NCBI GenBank assembly: GCA_950054155.1
Contig: CATLOT010000035.1
Coordinates: forward strand, 1-35,920
DNA from: an uncultured Bacteriovoracaceae bacterium
GTDB taxonomy: Bacteria > Bdellovibrionota > Bacteriovoracia > Bacteriovoracales > Bacteriovoracaceae
Reading direction: 5' to 3'
Length of the DNA stretch: 35,920 nucleotides
The notes below the pieces were generated by a model that was not told the origin of the DNA, made no database searches, and worked only from the letters and a program-made list of their open reading frames with translations. Below are positions 32,072 through 35,920 of the stretch, piece after piece; positions within the stretch are counted from its first letter, which is position 1, and every line of letters starts with the position of its first letter. The position numbers and the translations under genes were made by a program.

Positions 32072-33322
32072 TTAGACTCCTTCTCTTTTTAAAATGAGAG
32101 AGCAGTTCGTACCACCAAAACCAAACGAGTTGTTAAGGGCGTAGTCTACTTTCTTCTCAATGGGTTTATTGGGAATGTAGTTGAGGTCACATTCAGGATC
32201 TTGGTTTTCAAGATTAATGGTCGGAGGAAGCATTCCTGTGTGAAGGGCCATGGCACAGAAAACAGTTTCAATCCCACCAGCTGCTCCAAGGAGGTGCCCC
32301 GTCATAGACTTAGTCGAAGAGACATGAAGGTTGTAGGCGTGATCACCAAAAGTCTTTTTAATGGCGTTCGTTTCACCAACATCTCCAAGTGGAGTTGAAG
32401 TTCCATGGGCGTTGATGTAGCCCACCTGTTCAGGAGAAATTCCTGCCATCGCAAGAGAGGCCTTCATACACTGACCAGCCCCAACACCTTCTGGGTGGGG
32501 AGCTGTGATATGGTAAGCATCAGAGCTTGAGCCGTGGCCGACAACTTCAGCATATATTTTCGCGCCTCTTTTCTTTGCCGACTCATAGTCTTCGAGAATA
32601 ATAATACCAGCGCCTTCACCCATGATGAAACCATCGCGTCCTGTATCGAAGGGGCGTGAAGCTTTTTCTGGCTCATCATTACGACGAGAAAGAGCTTTCA
32701 TATTAGCGAAACCTGAAATGGTCATGTCTGTAATCACAGACTCGGTACCACCTGTGATCACGACGTCTTGTTTTCCTAACATGATTTCTGTCGCTGCCGT
32801 TGAAATAGCGTGAGCAGCAGAAGCACAGGCAGAGGCTACGGTGTAGTTAATACCTTTGAGTTCATACTGAATACTAATAAGACCTGAGGCCATATTAGGA
32901 ATAATAGAAGGAATGAAGAAAGGGGAAACACGACGAGGTCCTCTTTCAAGATAAGTGCTGTGTTGACCTTCGATAATCGGAAAGCCACCCATACCAACAC
33001 CAAGAATACAGCCTACTTTTTCAGGATCGTAATTGCCCCAGTCTTTAGGAGTAAATCCAGCATCGCGAATGGCTTCGTCAGTGCTGTGAAGTCCGAGGTG
33101 AATAAAGCGGTCGTAACGAGCATGCTCTTTCTCGGGAAGGATCTCATCAGAGAGTTTAAAGTTCTTTATTTCGCCAGCGATTTTTACGGCAAGATTTTCT
33201 GTATTAATTTGTTCGATGTGAGAAATGCCAGGCTTTCCTTCCATAGCATTGCCCCAAACTTCTTTGAGGTTTTGGCCAAGGCCACAAGCAATGCCCATTC
33301 CCGTGATAGCAACTCTTCTCAT
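32072..33322 (-). CDS. fabF: beta-ketoacyl-ACP synthase II
   Basis: Condenses acyl-ACP with malonyl-ACP in fatty-acid elongation. 416 residues. The catalytic set is complete: nucleophile C166 in [12 protein letters not shown]306 in [13 protein letters not shown]338 in SSTKSMTGH, and H343. GFGGTNCSL near the C-terminus and [14 protein letters not shown] near 231 are also typical. ATG 33322 is preceded by AAGGTAGGT. It follows acpP beyond a strong terminator and has a TATAAT-type -10 just upstream, so it may have its own promoter as well as read-through from acpP. Confidence 0.97.
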   Translation of the reverse strand: MRRVAITGMGIACGLGQNLKEVWGNAMEGKPGISHIEQINTENLAVKIAGEIKNFKLSDEILPEKEHARYDRFIHLGLHSTDEAIRDAGFTPKDWGNYDPEKVGCILGVGMGGFPIIEGQHSTYLERGPRRVSPFFIPSIIPNMASGLISIQYELKGINYTVASACASAAHAISTAATEIMLGKQDVVITGGTESVITDMTISGFANMKALSRRNDEPEKASRPFDTGRDGFIMGEGAGIIILEDYESAKKRGAKIYAEVVGHGSSSDAYHITAPHPEGVGAGQCMKASLAMAGISPEQVGYINAHGTSTPLGDVGETNAIKKTFGDHAYNLHVSSTKSMTGHLLGAAGGIETVFCAMALHTGMLPPTINLENQDPECDLNYIPNKPIEKKVDYALNNSFGFGGTNCSLILKREGV

Positions 33323-33339
33323 AATGTACCTACCTTATG

Positions 33340-33345
33340 ATTATA
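33340..33345 (-). promoter_or_regulatory. candidate -10 box upstream of fabF
   Basis: Read on the minus strand it is an exact TATAAT about 20 bases before the fabF ATG. No clear -35 hexamer lies 16-18 bases upstream of it. Its position just downstream of the acpP terminator fits an independent fabF-glyA promoter. Confidence 0.35.
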
Positions 33346-33400
33346 ATTTCGCCCAAAGTATAGAATCCTACGGAACGTGCCGTCCACCCTCGCGCATACA

Positions 33401-33427
33401 AAAAAGGCTCCCATCGGGAGCCTTTTT
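33401..33427 (-). terminator. terminator between acpP and fabF
   Basis: AAAAAGGCTCCC (33401-33412), loop ATC, GGGAGCCTTTTT (33416-33427), a 12-bp perfect stem. On the minus strand it lies about 20 bases past the acpP stop and ends TTTTTTGTATG. It is the strongest terminator in the window. Confidence 0.9.
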
Positions 33428-33447
33428 CTTTTTATTGTGCTTTGTGC

Positions 33448-33672
33448 TTATTGCTTAGTTTCAAGATAAGTAACAACGTCACTTACTTTCTTAAGACCTT
33501 CAGCATCTTCCTCTGGGATTTCGATACCAAATTCGTCTTCCATCTTCATCATAAGCTCTACGATGTCGAGTGAATCAAGGTTAAGATCGTCTACGAAGCT
33601 TGTGCTTGTAGAGATTTTTCCCATATCAACTTTAGTTGCGTCGCTGATAAGTTTGATGACTTTTTCTTCCAT
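33448..33672 (-). CDS. acpP: acyl carrier protein
   Basis: Small acidic carrier that bears growing acyl chains on a 4'-phosphopantetheine. 74 residues. The attachment site is S34 in NLDSLDIVELMMKMED, and the IEIPEEDAEGLKKVSDVV end is typical of helix IV of the fold. ATG 33672 has AGGAGA six bases upstream. It follows fabG by about 45 bases and is followed by a strong terminator, consistent with acpP being made in large excess. Confidence 0.98.
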   Translation of the reverse strand: MEEKVIKLISDATKVDMGKISTSTSFVDDLNLDSLDIVELMMKMEDEFGIEIPEEDAEGLKKVSDVVTYLETKQ

Positions 33673-33718
33673 TTTTATCTCCTAATGTATTTCAAAAATC
33701 ACAACGTGAAATTCAGTA

Positions 33719-34483
33719 TTATATGTAAAGACCACCGTCTATTTTAATTGTTTCACCAGTAATATAAGAACTGGCATTGCTTAGCAAGAAGTTTACGAGG
33801 TTTGCGACCTCCTGCGTTGTTCCAAAGCGCTTCATTGGAATTCCGGAGAGATAGCCCTCTTTTGTCTCCTCTTTAAGCGCATCAGTCATATCAGTATCGA
33901 TAAAGCCGGGGCAAATAGCATTACAGCGAACATTCTTTGCTCCTAGCTCTTTTGCAAGGGACTTTGTAAGCCCAATCATTCCGGCTTTTGAAGCAGCATA
34001 GGCGATCTGACCAGCGTTACCCATAAGGCCTACGATTGAAGAAATATTCACCACACTGGCATTTTCTGCTCTTAAGAAGCCACGGCTAAGCACCTGGCTC
34101 ACCATAATGGCGCCTTTAAGGTTAGTATTGAGAGTTGCTTCCACATCTTCTTCTTTCATGCGAAGAACGAGCTGATCACGAGAAATGCCGGCATTATTAA
34201 CAAGACCTTCAATAACTCCATGCTCTTTAGCAAAGGCATCAAGTGCTGTTTTGATTTGCTCAGTATTTGTAACGTCGAACATTACCGCAGTTGCCATGCT
34301 AGCACCTAGCTTTTCCAGGTGGCCTTTCATCTCTTCGGCGACGCTCTCTTTACCTTCGCGAAAGTTGAAAACAACATGGGCGCCTTGCTCGGCGAGGGAT
34401 TCAACAATGGAGCGACCGATTCCACGAGTTGCTCCAGTCACAAGAATTTTCTTTCCTTTGAGATCTTCAAAATTGGCTTTCAT
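33719..34483 (-). CDS. fabG: 3-oxoacyl-ACP reductase
   Basis: NADPH-dependent reduction of beta-ketoacyl-ACP in fatty-acid elongation; short-chain dehydrogenase fold, 254 residues. Cofactor loop [10 protein letters not shown] at 16-25, NNAG at 96-99, and the catalytic triad S149, Y162, K166 (SSIVG and YAASK). [12 protein letters not shown] near 190 and the [14 protein letters not shown]-terminus are typical. The ATG overlaps the fabD stop (ATGA), so the two are coupled, with GGAGCTC upstream as the ribosome site. Confidence 0.97.
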   Translation of the reverse strand: MKANFEDLKGKKILVTGATRGIGRSIVESLAEQGAHVVFNFREGKESVAEEMKGHLEKLGASMATAVMFDVTNTEQIKTALDAFAKEHGVIEGLVNNAGISRDQLVLRMKEEDVEATLNTNLKGAIMVSQVLSRGFLRAENASVVNISSIVGLMGNAGQIAYAASKAGMIGLTKSLAKELGAKNVRCNAICPGFIDTDMTDALKEETKEGYLSGIPMKRFGTTQEVANLVNFLLSNASSYITGETIKIDGGLYI

Positions 34484-35433
34484 GATAAGAGCTCCTCAAG
34501 TTCTTCAAAAGCTCCTTCCTTGTCGAGGGAGATCACTTTGATATTGCGGTTAATTTTTCTGATAAGACCCATAAGAACACGACCCGGTCCTACTTCAAGG
34601 CAGATGGTATCGTCTGGCAGGGCCTGAATACTTTGTGTCCATCTGACAGAGCCATCGACTTGTTCGATAAGATTCTGCTTGATGACTTCCCCTGCAGTGT
34701 CAGCTGGGTACTCTTTGGCATCGATATTAGCGACATAGGGAACGAAGCTTGAGCGAAACTCAATTGTGTTGAGGTGCTCAGCGAGTTTCTCACGCGCGGG
34801 TTTCATAAGGCTTGAATGAAAGGGAGCTGAAACATTGAGTTCTACACAGCGATAGGGATCGGAGATATTTTCTTCAAACCACTTTACCGCGCGGTCACAG
34901 GCCTCAGCATGACCAGAGATGACTGTTTGATTGGGCTCGTTGAAGTTTGCTGGCATGACTTCATTGTCTTCAAGGCTTACGGCCTTACAGCACTCTTCGA
35001 TCTTTTCCATGGGGATTTTCATCACAGCAATCATTTTGCCCTTTCCTGCAGGAACGGCTTCTTGCATGTATTGACCACGAAGGTTCACGGCTTTGACAGC
35101 ATCTTCAAAGCTAATAACCTTTGCTGCACAGAGAGCGGCGTACTCACCAACAGAGTGGCCAAGGACGCGGTCAATTTTTACACCTTTATTAAGGAGGATT
35201 TCCCATGCCTTATCAAAGAGGGCCATGGAGTGGGTAAGGATGGCGGGCTGAGTGTTGGCCGTCATCTTAAGCTCTTCATCTGGACCCTCAAGCATCATCT
35301 TTTTGAGATCGAAGTCGAGGGCACCATTGGCCTTATTAAGAAATTCAAAAGAGGGATGACCCTCAAGGCCCTTTCCCATGCCAACGTACTGAGCGCCTTG
35401 TCCAGGGAAAACGAGTGTCACTGATTTAGTCAT
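34480..35433 (-). CDS. fabD: malonyl-CoA:ACP transacylase
   Basis: Transfers malonyl from CoA to ACP. 317 residues. Nucleophile S94 in [10 protein letters not shown], the [16 protein letters not shown]-terminal motif at 9-23, and catalytic H206 in SAPFHSSLM are all present. ATG 35433 has TGGAG seven bases upstream. It follows fabH by 18 bases and overlaps fabG by four, so the three are one transcription unit. Confidence 0.97.
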   Translation of the reverse strand: MTKSVTLVFPGQGAQYVGMGKGLEGHPSFEFLNKANGALDFDLKKMMLEGPDEELKMTANTQPAILTHSMALFDKAWEILLNKGVKIDRVLGHSVGEYAALCAAKVISFEDAVKAVNLRGQYMQEAVPAGKGKMIAVMKIPMEKIEECCKAVSLEDNEVMPANFNEPNQTVISGHAEACDRAVKWFEENISDPYRCVELNVSAPFHSSLMKPAREKLAEHLNTIEFRSSFVPYVANIDAKEYPADTAGEVIKQNLIEQVDGSVRWTQSIQALPDDTICLEVGPGRVLMGLIRKINRNIKVISLDKEGAFEELEELLS

Positions 35434-35451
35434 AGTTTACTCCAGTGGATA

Positions 35452-35920
35452 TTAGTAGGTAAGGAGAGTAGCCCCAAAAGTGAGACCAGCACCAAAGGCA
35501 TCAAAGAGGACTGTATCACCACGCTTAATGCGTCCATCCTCAATCGCCTCATGAAAGGCAATAGGAACAGTTGCAGCGGAGGTATTTCCGTAATGCTCAA
35601 TATTCGTGATCATTTTCTCCATGGGAAGCTTAAGAAGCTTTGCCGTAGTTTCAATGATTCTAATATTGGCCTGGTGAGGAACAACCCAGTCGATATCTTC
35701 TAGACCCATGCCCGCTTTTTCTAAGCAAACACGAGCATTGTCTGCAAGAGTTCGGGTGGCGACTTTAAACATCTCTCCACCTTTCATTTGCATATAATGA
35801 GATTCTTCTTTGAGGTGATGGGCTTCAATAGGTGTCACTGCTCCACCAACGGGTTGGTTAAAGAAGTGGCCACCTGATCCATCAGTACCAAGATGACTTG
35901 AGTGAATTTTAGAGCTTTCG
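35452..35920 (-). CDS. fabH: beta-ketoacyl-ACP synthase III, C-terminal part
   Basis: Catalyses the first condensation, acetyl-CoA with malonyl-ACP. The frame stays open to the window edge, so the N-terminal half and the active-site cysteine lie outside; about 155 residues are visible. The FabH C-terminal catalytic His is in VVPHQANIRIIE and the Asn in NIEHYGNTSAATVPIA; GAGLTFGATLLTY is the usual end. Upstream residues HSSHLGTDGSGG also fit the family. A GTG at 35838 inside the frame is an internal valine, not the start. It leads the fabH-fabD-fabG-acpP-fabF-glyA run. Confidence 0.95.
   Translation of the reverse strand, partial: ESSKIHSSHLGTDGSGGHFFNQPVGGAVTPIEAHHLKEESHYMQMKGGEMFKVATRTLADNARVCLEKAGMGLEDIDWVVPHQANIRIIETTAKLLKLPMEKMITNIEHYGNTSAATVPIAFHEAIEDGRIKRGDTVLFDAFGAGLTFGATLLTY

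Noticed and set aside
35836-35838. GTG as the start of fabH
   Set aside because: The frame continues upstream with FabH-like residues to the window edge, so this codon is internal.
1-35920. Mobile element, prophage or defence island
   Set aside because: No transposase, integrase, recombinase, toxin-antitoxin pair, restriction enzyme or long terminal repeat was seen; gene order and composition look uniform.

Overview
The window reads as a chromosomal segment of a low-to-moderate GC, didermic bacterium. The best guess is a predatory Bdellovibrionota member of the Bacteriovorax/Halobacteriovorax type. This is an inference from the many secreted proteins and lipoproteins of unknown family, frequent TTG/GTG starts, a TatT-type TRAP transporter, a nucleotide-salvage run and a eukaryote-like IleRS. 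No rRNA or other marker gene fixes the taxonomy. I see no rRNA, tRNA, CRISPR array, insertion sequence or prophage.

Layout. 1-87: tail of a plus-strand gene cut by the window edge. 110-1540: two minus-strand genes of unknown function. 1682-4825: ileS (minus). 4977-7579: plus-strand run of a FecR-domain exported protein, maf and a small secreted protein. 7576-7782: small basic protein (minus) whose stop lies inside a terminator shared with the preceding gene. 7783-8124: gene-free, with a hairpin. 8158-13531: a complete TPAT-type TRAP transporter (tatT, tatP, tatQ, tatM) followed by an exported protein with a Pro/Thr linker. 13586-14236: lipoprotein (minus). 14237-14641: gene-free, rich in short repeats. 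14642-15031 and 15032-16024: a small polar protein and an NrnA-like DHH phosphoesterase, abutting tail to tail.

16137-21357: a translationally coupled ABC-2/Gld-like operon (ATPase, permease, GldG-like protein, DUF4340-like protein, polytopic membrane protein). 21530-24545: thymidine kinase, a divergent uracil phosphoribosyltransferase, hypoxanthine phosphoribosyltransferase and a GHMP kinase. The first three salvage bases and nucleosides, which would suit an organism living on prey nucleic acids. 24576-25547: four-cysteine protein with a possible ATT/ATC start. 25519-26031: membrane protein (minus). 26085-27889: Ca2+/Na+ antiporter and a SAM methyltransferase.

27881-35920 is mostly minus strand: nrdR, nusB and a small unknown ORF, then (after a secreted-protein pair at 29335-30662) the fatty-acid initiation/elongation cluster fabH-fabD-fabG-acpP-fabF with glyA at its end. 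A strong terminator follows acpP, so acpP can be made in excess of fabF and glyA. The fab genes supply malonyl-ACP, the carrier, the condensing enzymes and the ketoreductase of type II fatty-acid synthesis; fabH runs off the right edge.

Most of the window is ordinary housekeeping. The less explained parts are the TPAT operon with its Pro/Thr protein, the four-cysteine protein with a non-canonical start, the enlarged Upp-like enzyme, the leader palindrome of the 14236 lipoprotein, and several tail-to-tail gene pairs whose stop codons overlap or sit in terminator hairpins.
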